From Thiocapsa imhoffii (GTDB lineage Bacteria; Pseudomonadota; Gammaproteobacteria; Chromatiales; Chromatiaceae), in contig NZ_NRSD01000012.1 in NCBI RefSeq assembly GCF_016583985.1, forward strand, positions 1-64,000: a stretch of DNA of 64,000 bases, read 5' to 3'. The notes below the pieces were generated by a model. It saw nothing but the letters and a program-made list of their open reading frames with translations, was not told the DNA's origin and did not search any database. Made by a program: the position numbers and the translations under genes. Shown one piece after another: positions 1 through 9,343 of this stretch (position 1 is its first letter; each line of letters begins with the position of its first letter).

Positions 1-2
1 TG

Positions 3-1748
3 GTGGCAGCGGGCGCGGGCGGGGCCGCGGCTGATGAGGTGTCGTCGTTTAGCGGCTTTGGAATCGATCATGATCTACCCGATGAGCATCCTGAATCCGA
101 GCTGTTGGGGGATGCCTCTGAGTTCAGCTCGCTGGCCCATTTCGATGCGGAGACCGACGATGCCGATGTGCTGGCGGAGGCTGACATCTATCTCGCCTAT
201 GGTCGCTACAAGGAGGCCGAACAGCTGCTTCAGCGCGAGATCAAGCGTGCGCCCGATCGTCTCGACGCGCAATTCAAGCTCGCCGAGGTGTTCGCCGGGG
301 CGAAGGATCTCGAAGGCGTCAAGCAGACCCGTGAACAGTTGCGTGCGGCCGGTGCCGAGCAAGCGGACCCCGAGGCTTGGCTGAATCTAAACGAAATGCT
401 GGAGGTGCTTGAGCGCGGCGGCAACTGGGACCCGGTCTCGAGCACCCCGGTCACCGAGCCGAGTGAGGCACTGCCGCGTGACCAGGCCGAGGAGACCCTC
501 GATCTCGATGCCTTGTGGGGGAACGAGGACGCATTATTGGCGGACCCGCTCGAGGCGCAGGCGCCGTGGTCGCCGGATGCCGAGGAGGAGGAACTCGCTT
601 GGCCGGTGGATGCCGATGAACCCAAACAGGCCGTGCCTGACCCGAGTTCCGCTGTGACGTCCGATGAGCCAAGCCTGCCGCTCCTCTTGGGGGAATCGGC
701 CTTGGATGAGGTGTCGCAGTCCGACCCCGAGCGGCCGGTGTCGGGTGGTGAGAGGAACCGGGGCGGAGCGAGCCAGACCGGACCGGACGCTCTGAATGAC
801 CTCGCCGAGGGCCTTGATCTCTCCGCGTTGTTCGCTGACTCGGATCCAGCCACCGCCGAGGATGTGCTGCCTGGGACCTTGTCTGGGGCGGCGGCGCACG
901 GGCTGGATGAGTCCAACTCGGTCGGTGTCCTTACGCTGGACGACTTGGGTGGGGATCTGGAGCTGTCCGAATGGCTGAATGAGCCGATGTCAACTCCGCG
1001 GCAGGATCAAGACGATGGCATGACGCCGCGACCGGAGCAGGCGCAAACCGAGGCGATGAGGTTACCGGCTTCGCTCGATCTCGAACTGCCAGCCTTGCCG
1101 GATGTTCCGGACGTGCTGCCTGACCCGCGCTCGGAATGGTCCACTGACCCATCCACCCAGCACGCAGAGACCCGCGCCGCTCCAATCGATCCGCCGCGCT
1201 CATCCGAGCGCGCGTCGTCTCCGGTGTCCTCGCCGAGAGACAGTCTGGACGAGCAGATCGAGATGTTGGAACAACTCGGGGGGTTATCGCTTGAGGAACT
1301 CGACGTGCCCCCCGCGCCGGACCTTTCCGAGAGCGTGGAACTGCCGGAGGGTTGGGAGTTTTCGGGGGATGTGTCCGACGCCGAACCGCGTGACGAGGCG
1401 CGCACGGGAACCGATGAACCACCGCCCGAGCCAGAGCCTGCGGTGGGACCGCGGGCGGATCGCATGCGGCAGGCGGCAGAGGTCGACTTGCTACTTGCGG
1501 ATACGGAGCCCGTCGATGCCGAACAGGCCGCCCGTGATCTGGCGGCCCTCGACGCCATCAGCTCAGAGGCGCGGTGGTCGCTCGACGGCGAGTTATGGGA
1601 CGAGAACGCCACCAAGATCGACTTGGCCCGCGCCTACATTGAGATGGATGATCCCGAGGCGGCACGTGAGGTGCTTGCCGAGGTCATCGCGGATGGACGC
1701 GAGGAGCAGCGCGCACTGGCCGATGAACTTTTGAGGACGCTCAGCTGA
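3..1748 (+). CDS. fimV: FimV-family polar hub protein, 3' part
   Basis: This is the C-terminal part of a FimV/HubP-type protein; the reading frame is already open at the window edge, so the GTG at position 3 is probably internal. Around residues 57-120 there is a TPR-like segment (DADVLAEADIYLAYGRYKEA) typical of the cytoplasmic part of FimV. It is followed by a long acidic, Pro/Ser-rich linker and then a short conserved C-terminal domain with the motif LARAYIEMDDPEAAREVL near residue 540. FimV proteins are inner-membrane polar organisers needed for type IV pilus function. Position just before truA and trpF is the usual gammaproteobacterial order. The LysM and membrane parts lie outside the window. 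Confidence 0.88.
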   Translation: MAAGAGGAAADEVSSFSGFGIDHDLPDEHPESELLGDASEFSSLAHFDAETDDADVLAEADIYLAYGRYKEAEQLLQREIKRAPDRLDAQFKLAEVFAGAKDLEGVKQTREQLRAAGAEQADPEAWLNLNEMLEVLERGGNWDPVSSTPVTEPSEALPRDQAEETLDLDALWGNEDALLADPLEAQAPWSPDAEEEELAWPVDADEPKQAVPDPSSAVTSDEPSLPLLLGESALDEVSQSDPERPVSGGERNRGGASQTGPDALNDLAEGLDLSALFADSDPATAEDVLPGTLSGAAAHGLDESNSVGVLTLDDLGGDLELSEWLNEPMSTPRQDQDDGMTPRPEQAQTEAMRLPASLDLELPALPDVPDVLPDPRSEWSTDPSTQHAETRAAPIDPPRSSERASSPVSSPRDSLDEQIEMLEQLGGLSLEELDVPPAPDLSESVELPEGWEFSGDVSDAEPRDEARTGTDEPPPEPEPAVGPRADRMRQAAEVDLLLADTEPVDAEQAARDLAALDAISSEARWSLDGELWDENATKIDLARAYIEMDDPEAAREVLAEVIADGREEQRALADELLRTLS

Positions 1749-1798
1749 AGCGCGCATCACACCCCACTCAGGACCCTTCGCCGGTTGCGGCGGCCGCT

Positions 1799-2647
1799 GT
1801 GCTGAAGGACGGTGCTGCCTCGCCGCGGCGCATCGCGCTGGGCGTCGAATACGACGGGACCGACTTCCTGGGTTGGCAGGCCCAACGCCACGGTGTGCGC
1901 AGCGTGCAGGAGACCTTGGAGGCGTCGATCGCGCGCGTGGCCGATCACCCGGTACGGGTACAGTGTGCCGGGCGCACCGATGCGGGCGTCCACGCACTCG
2001 AACAGGTGGTGCATTTCGATACCTCGGCGTGCCGCACCGCGCGCTCCTGGGTCCTGGGGACCAACGTGACGCTGCCGCCCGATGTGTCCGTCCGCTGGGC
2101 CTGCGAGACCGCGCCGGCCTTTCATGCCCGCTTCAGCGCCTTGTCCCGACACTATCGGTATCGCATCCTGGTGCGCGCGACGCGCTCGGCACTGGATCGA
2201 CACCGGGCACTCTGGACCCATCGCCCTTTGGATGCGGCCCGGATGGCGGAGGCGGGGCGGGCCCTGGTCGGGCTCCACGACTTCTCGAGTTTCCGCGCGG
2301 TGGCCTGCCAGGCCAAGAGCCCACGGCGGCATCTCTATTATCTCGCGGTCGAGGAGCTGGGTGACGTGATCGAGATTCGGGTTGGGGCGAACGGTTTTTT
2401 GCACCATATGGTTCGCAATATCGTGGGTGTACTGATGGCAATCGGGCGTGGTGAGGCGCCGGTCGAATGGACGCGCGAGCTGCTCGCGGCGCGTGATCGG
2501 CGACGCGCTGGGGTGACTGCGCCACCACAAGGTCTGTATTTTGCCCGTGTGGATTATCCCGTCGAGTACCCATTACCGCGTGACGGGGCGATGGAGCTCC
2601 CGGGGACAACGGCCCCAGACGGTTCGGAGAGCAGGGTGGTGTCATGA
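1799..2647 (+). CDS. truA: tRNA pseudouridine synthase A
   Basis: TruA converts U38-U40 in the anticodon arm of several tRNAs to pseudouridine. The 282-residue protein carries the catalytic motif GRTDAGVHA with the nucleophilic Asp at about residue 61, and the family motifs YDGTDFLGWQ near the N-terminus and HHMVRNIVG near the C-terminus. The length is close to the roughly 270 residues usual for the family. A GTG at 1799 is the first standard start in frame after the fimV stop, 50 bases upstream; the Shine-Dalgarno is weak, so the exact start is uncertain. It lies between fimV and trpF and is probably cotranscribed with them. Confidence 0.95.
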   Translation: MLKDGAASPRRIALGVEYDGTDFLGWQAQRHGVRSVQETLEASIARVADHPVRVQCAGRTDAGVHALEQVVHFDTSACRTARSWVLGTNVTLPPDVSVRWACETAPAFHARFSALSRHYRYRILVRATRSALDRHRALWTHRPLDAARMAEAGRALVGLHDFSSFRAVACQAKSPRRHLYYLAVEELGDVIEIRVGANGFLHHMVRNIVGVLMAIGRGEAPVEWTRELLAARDRRRAGVTAPPQGLYFARVDYPVEYPLPRDGAMELPGTTAPDGSESRVVS

Positions 2648-2672
2648 GTAAGGTCCGCTGGAGTCGCCAACC

Positions 2673-3302
2673 ATGAGAACCCGCGTTAAGATCTGCGGGC
2701 TCACGCGCCACGAGGATGTCGCCGCCGCGGTCGCCGCCGGTGTCGATGCGATTGGTTTCGTCTTTCATGAGCCAAGCCCACGCGCGGTGACACCCGAGCA
2801 GGCGCGCGCGCTCTGCGACGTTGTACCGCCGTTCGTCACCGCGGTCGGCCTCTTCGTCGATGCCGATGCCGCGCGTATCCGCCATATTCTTGAGCGCGTG
2901 CCGCTTGAGCTGTTGCAGTTTCACGGCGATGAAGCACCGGACTTCTGTGCCGCCTTCGCGCGTCGCTGGATCAAGGCCGTGCGGATGCGCCCACAGACGG
3001 ATCCGCGTGCCGAGCGCCTCCGGTATCGGGACGCGGCAGGGTTGCTCCTCGACACCTATGACCCGGCGCGCGCGGGCGGCACCGGGCGCCGTTTCGATTG
3101 GGATCGTATCCCCGCCGAGATGGCGTCGTCGATCATCCTGGCCGGCGGTCTCGACGCCACCTCGGTCGGCGATGCGATTCGCCAGGTGCGCCCCTTCGGG
3201 GTGGATGTCAGCGGAGGTGTCGAGGCGGCGAAAGGGGTCAAGGACCACGATCAGATTCATACATTCATGCAGAGGGTGACGGATGTCGACAACTGCCGAT
3301 GA
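2673..3302 (+). CDS. trpF: Phosphoribosylanthranilate isomerase
   Basis: TrpF catalyses the Amadori rearrangement of phosphoribosylanthranilate, the third step of tryptophan synthesis. The 209-residue protein is a monofunctional TIM barrel starting with VKICGLTR, whose Cys (residue 8) is the catalytic base; the catalytic Asp is in LLLDTYD (about residue 127) and the phosphate-binding loops are GGTG and the Gly-rich DVSGGVE near the end. It starts with ATG 25 bases after truA and its last 20 bases overlap the start of trpB, which indicates translational coupling. Confidence 0.96.
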   Translation: MRTRVKICGLTRHEDVAAAVAAGVDAIGFVFHEPSPRAVTPEQARALCDVVPPFVTAVGLFVDADAARIRHILERVPLELLQFHGDEAPDFCAAFARRWIKAVRMRPQTDPRAERLRYRDAAGLLLDTYDPARAGGTGRRFDWDRIPAEMASSIILAGGLDATSVGDAIRQVRPFGVDVSGGVEAAKGVKDHDQIHTFMQRVTDVDNCR

Positions 3303-4536
3303 TCGCGAGCGCGGCGTGATGCGCGACTCCTCAACGGGCGTGCCCTATGATTGGCCGGATGCGGGCGGGCACTTTGGCCCCTACGGTGGGATGTTCGTCC
3401 CCGAGACCCTGATGCATCCACTCGAGGAACTGCGTCTCGCCTACATGCAGCATATGGCCGACCCACGGTTTCTCGCTGAGTTGGATGCCGATCTGCGCGA
3501 CTATGTGGGGCGTCCATCGCCGCTCTATCACGCCGAGCGCTGGAGTCGCGAACTCGGGGGGGCACAGATCTATCTCAAGCGCGAGGATCTGAATCACACC
3601 GGTGCGCACAAGGTCAACAACACCATCGGACAGGCCCTGCTGGCGCGCCGCATGGGCAAGACCCGCATCATCGCCGAGACCGGTGCGGGTCAGCATGGGG
3701 TGGCGAGTGCGACGGTGGCGGCGCGACTGGGTCTGCAGTGCGTTGTCTACATGGGCGAGGTCGATGTGGCGCGCCAGAAGTCGAATGTCTACCGCATGCG
3801 ATTGCTGGGGGCGGACGTCGTCGCGGTGTCCTCCGGTTCGCGCACCCTCAAGGATGCTCTGAACGAAGCGATGCGCGATTGGGTGACGAACGTTGATGAC
3901 ACCTTCTATATCATCGGCACCGTCGCGGGCCCGCATCCTTACCCGACGATGGTGCGCGATTTCCAGGCGGTGATCGGGCGCGAGGCGCGCGTCCAGATGC
4001 TCGAGCGCACCGGCCGGCTTCCGGATGCGCTGGTGGCCTGTGTCGGCGGGGGCTCGAACGCGATCGGTCTCTTCCATCCCTTCATCGCCGACGCGCAGGT
4101 GGCCATTCATGGGGTGGAGGCAGCGGGCGCCGGTTTGCACACCGGGCGGCATGCCGCCCCCTTGTGCGCCGGGCGGCCGGGCGTGCTGCATGGCAACCGC
4201 ACCTACCTCATGGAGGATCATCACGGACAGATCATCGAGACGCACTCGATCTCAGCCGGGTTGGACTATCCCGGGGTCGGACCGGAACATGCTTGGTTGA
4301 AGGACAGCGGGCGTGCTCACTATCATGCGGTGACCGATGACGAGGCCTTGCGCGCCTTTCATCATCTCACCCGCACCGAAGGGATCATTCCAGCGCTTGA
4401 GACCAGTCATGCGCTGGCCTTCGTGAACCAGCTCGCGCCCACCATGGGTCGGGATCAAACCATCATCGTGAACCTGTCAGGACGCGGAGACAAAGACATG
4501 CACACGGTTGCCAGCCACGACGGGCAGCAGCAATGA
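3283..4536 (+). CDS. trpB: Tryptophan synthase beta chain
   Basis: TrpB condenses indole with serine using PLP. The 417-residue protein has the PLP lysine in GAHKVNN (Lys110), the ammonium/PLP loop ETGAGQHG and the phosphate-binding GGGSNA motif. Its start overlaps trpF by 20 bases and is preceded by a clear GAGGGTG ribosome-binding site, which supports this ATG although it gives an N-terminal extension of about 25 residues over the usual TrpB; an in-frame ATG at 3319 is the alternative. The stop overlaps the trpA start as ATGA, as expected for subunits of one alpha2beta2 complex. Confidence 0.97.
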   Translation: MSTTADDRERGVMRDSSTGVPYDWPDAGGHFGPYGGMFVPETLMHPLEELRLAYMQHMADPRFLAELDADLRDYVGRPSPLYHAERWSRELGGAQIYLKREDLNHTGAHKVNNTIGQALLARRMGKTRIIAETGAGQHGVASATVAARLGLQCVVYMGEVDVARQKSNVYRMRLLGADVVAVSSGSRTLKDALNEAMRDWVTNVDDTFYIIGTVAGPHPYPTMVRDFQAVIGREARVQMLERTGRLPDALVACVGGGSNAIGLFHPFIADAQVAIHGVEAAGAGLHTGRHAAPLCAGRPGVLHGNRTYLMEDHHGQIIETHSISAGLDYPGVGPEHAWLKDSGRAHYHAVTDDEALRAFHHLTRTEGIIPALETSHALAFVNQLAPTMGRDQTIIVNLSGRGDKDMHTVASHDGQQQ

Positions 4537-5354
4537 GTCGGATCGCCGCGCGTTTCGAAACGCTGCGCGAGCAGGGACGTACCGCGCTTATCCCCTTCGT
4601 CACGGCCGGTGACCCTGCGCCCGAGGTGACGGTGCCACTGATGCATGCGATGGTCGCCGCGGGCGCGGATCTGATCGAACTCGGGGTGCCCTTCTCGGAT
4701 CCGATTGCCGATGGTCCGGTGATCCAGCGAGCCACCGAGCGTGCGCTCGCCCTGGGCGTCTCGCTCGACGATGTGCTGGAGATGGTGCGCCGTTTCCGCC
4801 TCGAGGATCAGGCAACGCCGGTGATCCTGATGGGCTATCTCAACCCGATCGAGGTGATGGGCTACACGGATTTCGCGCACGCCGCGCACGCGGTTGGTCT
4901 CGACGGCGCACTCATTGTCGATGTGCCTCCGGAGGAGGGACACGACCTGGTCGCGGCCCTGAAATCCCAAGGGCTTGATCTCGTCTACCTCCTGGCGCCC
5001 ACCTCGACCGCGGCGCGCATCAGCCGCATCGGCGCGGTGGCGACGGGGTTTGTCTACTATGTCTCGGTCAAGGGCGTCACGGGTTCGGGGCAGCTCGATA
5101 CCGCTGCCGTGGCCGAGCAGGTTGCGATCATCAAATCACTCGTGTCGTTGCCGGTGGGTGTCGGGTTCGGGATCGGCAGTCCGGAGGCCGCCGCGCAGGT
5201 TGCCAAGGTTGCCGATGCCGTGATCGTGGGCAGTGCGATCGTGCGCCGGATCGAGGCCATGGCCGCGACACCCGAGCACATTCCAGGCGCGATTGCCACC
5301 TTCCTAGGGAGTTTGCGCCACGCCATCGATGAGGTCGATGCCCATGTCACCTAA
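4533..5354 (+). CDS. trpA: Tryptophan synthase alpha chain
   Basis: TrpA cleaves indole-3-glycerol phosphate and passes indole through the tunnel to TrpB. The 273-residue TIM-barrel protein shows both catalytic acids at their canonical positions, Glu49 and Asp60, in [16 protein letters not shown], and the phosphate-binding GFGIG loop near residue 213. It overlaps trpB by four bases (ATGA). The trpFBA group here lacks trpE, trpG, trpD and trpC, which are normally elsewhere in related genomes. Confidence 0.97.
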   Translation: MSRIAARFETLREQGRTALIPFVTAGDPAPEVTVPLMHAMVAAGADLIELGVPFSDPIADGPVIQRATERALALGVSLDDVLEMVRRFRLEDQATPVILMGYLNPIEVMGYTDFAHAAHAVGLDGALIVDVPPEEGHDLVAALKSQGLDLVYLLAPTSTAARISRIGAVATGFVYYVSVKGVTGSGQLDTAAVAEQVAIIKSLVSLPVGVGFGIGSPEAAAQVAKVADAVIVGSAIVRRIEAMAATPEHIPGAIATFLGSLRHAIDEVDAHVT

Positions 5355-5481
5355 GCCGCCGACCCGTATCCAGCAGGCCTTGCCGCAACTCGATGATCCG
5401 CAACCGCGTAGCGGATCCGATTCGCTTGAGGATCCAAAAGGCGAGCGCGGAGCCACGCTCAAGCATGCGATGGATAAGAGC

Positions 5482-6363
5482 ATGAGTTGGTTCGAGAAGC
5501 TGATCCCGAGCCGGATCCGCACGACGGCGCGCAACAAACGAGCAGTCCCTGAAGGGGTTTGGGCCAAATGTCCCGGTTGTCAGGCAATCCTGTATCGCGC
5601 CGAATTGGAGCGGAATCTGGAGGTTTGCCCGAAGTGCGGCCACCACATGCGCCTGCGTGCCCGCCGTCGGCTCGAAACCTTTCTCGACGTGGACGACCGC
5701 GAGGAGATCGGGGTTGAACTGGAATCGCTCGATCCACTGAAATTCAAGGACCTGAAAAAGTACAAGGATCGGATCATTCAGGCGCAGAAGCAATCGGGCG
5801 AGAAAGAGGCGCTGATCGTGATGCGGGGCCGGTTGAAGGGGCAGCCCATCGTGGCCGCGGCCTTCGAGTTCAGCTTCATGGGCGGTTCGATGGGCTCAGT
5901 GGTGGGCGAGCGGTTCGTGCGCGGCGCCGAGGCCGCTTTAGAGCGGGATTCGCCCTATGTCTGTTTCGCCGCGAGCGGCGGGGCACGCATGCAAGAGAGC
6001 CTCTTCTCGCTGATGCAGATGGCGAAGACGAGCGCCGTGCTCGGGCGGATGCGTGAAGAGTCGCTGCCTTTCATCTCCGTCATGACCGATCCGACGATGG
6101 GCGGCGTGTCGGCAAGTCTCGCGATGCTTGGTGATCTCAACATCGCCGAGCCCAATGCCCTGATTGGCTTTGCTGGCCCACGGGTGATCGAGCAGACCGT
6201 CCATGAGAAACTCCCCGAGGGGTTTCAGCGCAGTGAGTTCTTGATGGAAAAAGGTGGGCTCGACATGATCATCGATCGCCGTGATCTGCGTGAGCGCATC
6301 GCTGATCTGCTGGCGATCCTGACCCATCGTTCGCGCTATATCCGCACGGTGGTGCCGCTCTAA
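5482..6363 (+). CDS. accD: Acetyl-CoA carboxylase carboxyltransferase subunit beta
   Basis: AccD pairs with AccA to transfer the carboxyl group from biotin to acetyl-CoA, the first step of fatty acid synthesis. From the ATG at 5482 the protein is 293 residues and begins [14 protein letters not shown], the usual AccD start. A four-Cys zinc ribbon is formed by Cys30, Cys33, Cys49 and Cys52, and the carboxyltransferase motifs [18 protein letters not shown] and ASGGARMQE follow. The frame is open further upstream to an ATG at 5329 that would overlap trpA, giving a non-conserved 51-residue extension; I prefer 5482 because of family alignment and an AAGAG sequence just upstream. The trpA-accD-folC order is conserved in the class. 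Confidence 0.95.
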   Translation: MSWFEKLIPSRIRTTARNKRAVPEGVWAKCPGCQAILYRAELERNLEVCPKCGHHMRLRARRRLETFLDVDDREEIGVELESLDPLKFKDLKKYKDRIIQAQKQSGEKEALIVMRGRLKGQPIVAAAFEFSFMGGSMGSVVGERFVRGAEAALERDSPYVCFAASGGARMQESLFSLMQMAKTSAVLGRMREESLPFISVMTDPTMGGVSASLAMLGDLNIAEPNALIGFAGPRVIEQTVHEKLPEGFQRSEFLMEKGGLDMIIDRRDLRERIADLLAILTHRSRYIRTVVPL

Positions 6364-6380
6364 CGCGCGCGTACGAGCAG

Positions 6381-7658
6381 ATGAACCGCTTCCCTGATCT
6401 GGACGCCTGGTTGCAGTGGCAACTGCGGTTGCATCCGCAGTCCATCGCACTGGGGCTAGAGCGTGTCGCGGCGGTCTGGGCGCGGCTCGGTCCGGCGCGT
6501 CTGCCTTGTCCGCTGATCACGGTTGGCGGTACCAATGGCAAGGGGTCGTGCGTGGCGATGCTCGAGGCCATGGCCCGGGCGGCCGGGTATCGCACCGCGG
6601 TCTACAGTTCTCCGCATCTGCTGCGTTACAACGAGCGGATCCGCCTTGGCGGTCAGGAGATCGGGGATGAGCCGCTGTGTGAGGCGTTCGCGCGGGTGGA
6701 GGCGGCGCGGGGCGCGACGGCGCTAACCTATTTCGAGTTTGGCACCCTGGCGGCGATGGATCTGTTTGTGCGCGCCGAGCCCGAGCTCATGATCCTCGAA
6801 GTAGGGCTCGGTGGCCGGCTGGATGCCGTGAATCTGTGGGATGCCGACGTCGCGATCGTGACCTCGATCGGCCTGGATCATACCGCCTGGTTGGGGACGT
6901 CGCTCGATCAGATCGCGGTGGAGAAGGCGGGGATCTTTCGCGCGCATCGCCCAGCGGTGATCGCGCAAGCGGACGCGCCGGCATCCTTGCGCGAGCAGGC
7001 CGAGCGGATCGGCAGTCGACCGGTCCAACTCGGGCGGGAGATGCGCGTGGAGCGCAGCGACGCAGGCTGGATTTGGGTCGGGCCGGACGGTGAGCGTTTG
7101 GCCCTACCGGAACCGGCGATGCGGGGTACGGTGCAGTATGCGAATGCCGCGGCGGCGATTGCGGCCATGCGGCTCCTGCGTGAGTCGGTGCCAGCGCCTA
7201 TCGCCGCCCTGCGCATAGGGTTACAGCAGGCGCGGCTGCCGGGGCGTTTCCAGGTGGTCCCGGGGCCGGTGACCTGGATTCTCGATGTGGCCCATAATGG
7301 TGAAGCAGCGCAAGCACTTGCGGCCAATCTTAGAACCTTCACGAAGCCCGGGCGTTGCCGTGCGGTGCTGGCCATGCTCGAAGACAAGTCGCCCGCGAAA
7401 TTCATCGAACCGCTGACGCCCTTGGTGGCCGAATGGTTCCTGGCGGCGAGCGACGACGCCCGCGCGATGCCGTGCGAACGTCTCGACGCGGCTGTTGCCG
7501 AACAGGGTGGCATCGCGGTGAGCCGTCACTGCGCGACCCTGGATATGGCCCTGCGGGAGGTGACGGCTGCATCGTCGCCGGGTGATGTCGTGCTCGTGAC
7601 CGGTTCGTTTGTGACGGTGGCGGCCGGTCTGCGTTGGATCGAATCGACATCGAGATGA
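6381..7658 (+). CDS. folC: Bifunctional folylpolyglutamate synthase / dihydrofolate synthase
   Basis: FolC adds glutamate to dihydropteroate and to tetrahydrofolates in the cytoplasm. The 425-residue Mur-ligase-type protein has the ATP-binding P-loop GGTNGKGS near residue 50, the motifs YSSPHLLRYNERI and LEVGLGGRLDAVN, and the second-domain motif LDVAHN. It starts 17 bases after accD and is the third member of the conserved accD-folC-dedD-cvpA-purF run, so cotranscription is likely. Confidence 0.95.
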   Translation: MNRFPDLDAWLQWQLRLHPQSIALGLERVAAVWARLGPARLPCPLITVGGTNGKGSCVAMLEAMARAAGYRTAVYSSPHLLRYNERIRLGGQEIGDEPLCEAFARVEAARGATALTYFEFGTLAAMDLFVRAEPELMILEVGLGGRLDAVNLWDADVAIVTSIGLDHTAWLGTSLDQIAVEKAGIFRAHRPAVIAQADAPASLREQAERIGSRPVQLGREMRVERSDAGWIWVGPDGERLALPEPAMRGTVQYANAAAAIAAMRLLRESVPAPIAALRIGLQQARLPGRFQVVPGPVTWILDVAHNGEAAQALAANLRTFTKPGRCRAVLAMLEDKSPAKFIEPLTPLVAEWFLAASDDARAMPCERLDAAVAEQGGIAVSRHCATLDMALREVTAASSPGDVVLVTGSFVTVAAGLRWIESTSR

Positions 7659-7842
7659 TGTTCAAACTTGTTGGAGTGGACCGCGGGCGTGCTCGGCAGT
7701 CGTGTTAAACTGAGACTGAAGCGAAGCGACGCGATGACGGCAGATGACCTGCTTCCCCTCACGCTGTCACTTGGCGTCCAGGGTGGTGGTGGACTGGCCG
7801 ATCCAGGCGTGCCCGGTCTCTCGTCGTGGTAGGACAGGACTT

Positions 7843-8493
7843 ATGCAAGAAGGCGCAAAGAAGCGTTTGGTCGGGGCCGTCGTCGTGGTCGTGTTGGCCG
7901 TGATCTTCGTTCCCCTGCTGTTTCCGGATCCGGATTCGCAAGAGGGCGAGGTGGACGCGAAGGTCCTGAATCGGATCCCGGATGAACCTCCGTTCGAGCC
8001 GCAGTTCAACTCGGAAACCTTTCTGACTCCGGATGAGGCGATCTTGGGTGAGATCCAGGATGAACCCCTCACGGATCCCGCGCCGGTGAATGGGCCTGGC
8101 TCCCTGGGCACGCCGGCCGGCGCGCGCGAAGAGGATGATCGCGGCTATGAGATCGCGTTTGATGAGCCCGCGGCGCCGGTGAGCGATCCCGTGGCCGAGG
8201 CAGCCCCAGCCGTGCCTGCGCCGTCCGCCCCCCCCCCGCTAGCGCCTGACGATGGGATGCCATCCTGGGTGGTTCAGGTCGCGAGCCTGGGGTCATCGGA
8301 GAGTGCGGAGGAGATGGCACAGCAACTGCGCGGCCAGGGTTACTCGGCCTTCGTCGAGCCGGCTCGGGTCAGTGGTCGGCTCTTCTACCGTGTCCGCGTG
8401 GGACCGGAACTCGATCGTGCGAACGCCGATCGGATTGCGCGGCGACTCGCTGATCAGTTTCGGGATCGGCCCTTTGTCTCACGTTATCCCTGA
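7843..8493 (+). CDS. dedD: SPOR-domain cell division protein (DedD-like)
   Basis: The 216-residue protein has a short positively charged N-terminus, one membrane segment (about residues 9-27, rich in Val/Leu), a Pro/Glu/Asp-rich periplasmic linker, and a C-terminal SPOR domain (about residues 135-216, starting at PSWVVQVASL and ending RVRVGPEL...). SPOR domains bind denuded peptidoglycan at the septum; DedD is the family member normally found between folC and cvpA. The start at 7843 is supported by AGGACAGGA just upstream and by the membrane segment beginning directly after it; longer versions of the frame have no conserved sequence. Confidence 0.88.
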   Translation: MQEGAKKRLVGAVVVVVLAVIFVPLLFPDPDSQEGEVDAKVLNRIPDEPPFEPQFNSETFLTPDEAILGEIQDEPLTDPAPVNGPGSLGTPAGAREEDDRGYEIAFDEPAAPVSDPVAEAAPAVPAPSAPPPLAPDDGMPSWVVQVASLGSSESAEEMAQQLRGQGYSAFVEPARVSGRLFYRVRVGPELDRANADRIARRLADQFRDRPFVSRYP

Positions 8494-8602
8494 TGCGCTG
8501 GCGGATGAATCGGCTCTGAATCGATGGCGTCCGCCCATCAGACCGGTGCGCTCGGTCTCGCTCAGCGTGCGGCACGTCATCATCCCCGAGCGCATCGGTC
8601 AG

Positions 8603-8633
8603 GGTGTCCGGCATGTGTCGCGCGCCGGACACC
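8603..8633. other. Perfect 10-bp stem-loop between dedD and cvpA
   Basis: GGTGTCCGGC at 8603-8612 pairs with GCCGGACACC at 8624-8633 around an 11-base loop. No T-run follows on either strand, so it is not a classical Rho-independent terminator. The surrounding 184-base gap (8494-8677) holds no other gene that I can support. Confidence 0.55.
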
Positions 8634-8677
8634 GGAGGCCGCTGCTGTCGATCCCCTTCCCGGCGAGGAGCATCTGA

Positions 8678-9175
8678 GTGTCGTTGAATTGGCTTGATTT
8701 CGTCATCATCGGGGTGGTGATCCTATCGGCGTTGGTGGGCCTGGCTCGCGGGCTGATTCGCGAGGTTGTCTCCGTCGGGGTCTGGATCGCGGCGATCGTT
8801 GTTGCCTGGCTCTTCCATGCGCAGGTTGCGGAACTGCTGGTGCCCTATCTTTCTCAGGGATCGGTGCGATTGGCCATCGCCTTCATCGTCCTGATCCTGG
8901 CCACTCTAGTGCTCGGGGCGATCCTCGGTGCCATGCTCTCGGTGGTGATTGAAAAGACCGGCTTGAGTGGACTTGATCGGTTACTAGGGCTGGGGTTCGG
9001 CGCGGCGCGCGGTGTCATCATCGTCGCGATGGCGGTGTTCCTGATGAATTACACACCCATCACGCAGGACGCTTGGTGGCAAGAATCACAACTGGTCAGC
9101 CAATTCGAGCACGTTGCCGCCTGGCTGATCGAGCTGGTCCCGCCAGAGATCCAGGCGAAGATCCGAAATCTCTAG
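8678..9175 (+). CDS. cvpA: CvpA family membrane protein
   Basis: CvpA proteins are small inner-membrane proteins with four predicted helices; the family is linked to colicin V export and to purine-related loci, but its molecular activity is unclear. This 165-residue protein starts LNWLDFVIIGVVILSALVGLARG, the classical CvpA N-terminus, and shows four hydrophobic segments up to about residue 125. The start is a GTG preceded by GAGGAG seven bases upstream. It sits directly before purF, its standard neighbour. Confidence 0.93.
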   Translation: MSLNWLDFVIIGVVILSALVGLARGLIREVVSVGVWIAAIVVAWLFHAQVAELLVPYLSQGSVRLAIAFIVLILATLVLGAILGAMLSVVIEKTGLSGLDRLLGLGFGAARGVIIVAMAVFLMNYTPITQDAWWQESQLVSQFEHVAAWLIELVPPEIQAKIRNL

Positions 9176-9189
9176 GATCGCGATCCTAG
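9172..9189. other. 18-bp perfect palindrome across the cvpA stop
   Basis: The sequence CTAGGATCGCGATCCTAG is fully self-complementary and includes the cvpA stop codon TAG (9173-9175). As RNA it could form a hairpin only with a minimal loop; as DNA it could be a dimeric protein site. No partner gene for such a site is evident. Confidence 0.4.
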
Positions 9190-9250
9190 GAGGGCAGAGG
9201 CGCGGCGCTCACTCCCCTTGCCGGTTCCGCCTTGATGTGACGTCAGTGCG

Positions 9251-9280
9251 TTGTTTGGGAGTGGGGCGGCGCGCTATAGT
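9251..9280 (+). promoter_or_regulatory. Putative sigma70 promoter of purF
   Basis: TTGTTT (9251-9256) and TATAGT (9275-9280) are separated by 18 bases and lie about 64 bases before the purF start codon. No PurR-type operator (ACGCAAACGTTTGCGT-like) was recognised nearby. Confidence 0.45.
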
Positions 9281-9343
9281 CGCGCGCTGGCAATCAGCGG
9301 CATGCAGCCTCATCCATCTGGATCGGCAGCGGGCGGGAAACTC

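Noticed and set aside
3283..3318. N-terminal extension of TrpB as a misannotated start
   Set aside because: The ATG at 3283 has the better ribosome-binding site and the overlap with trpF fits coupling, so the longer form was kept despite the extension.
8252..8677. A 141-codon plus-strand frame reaching into the dedD-cvpA gap
   Set aside because: Its first half is a frame shift of the SPOR domain and the rest spans the hairpin at 8603-8633; no homology or ribosome-binding site.
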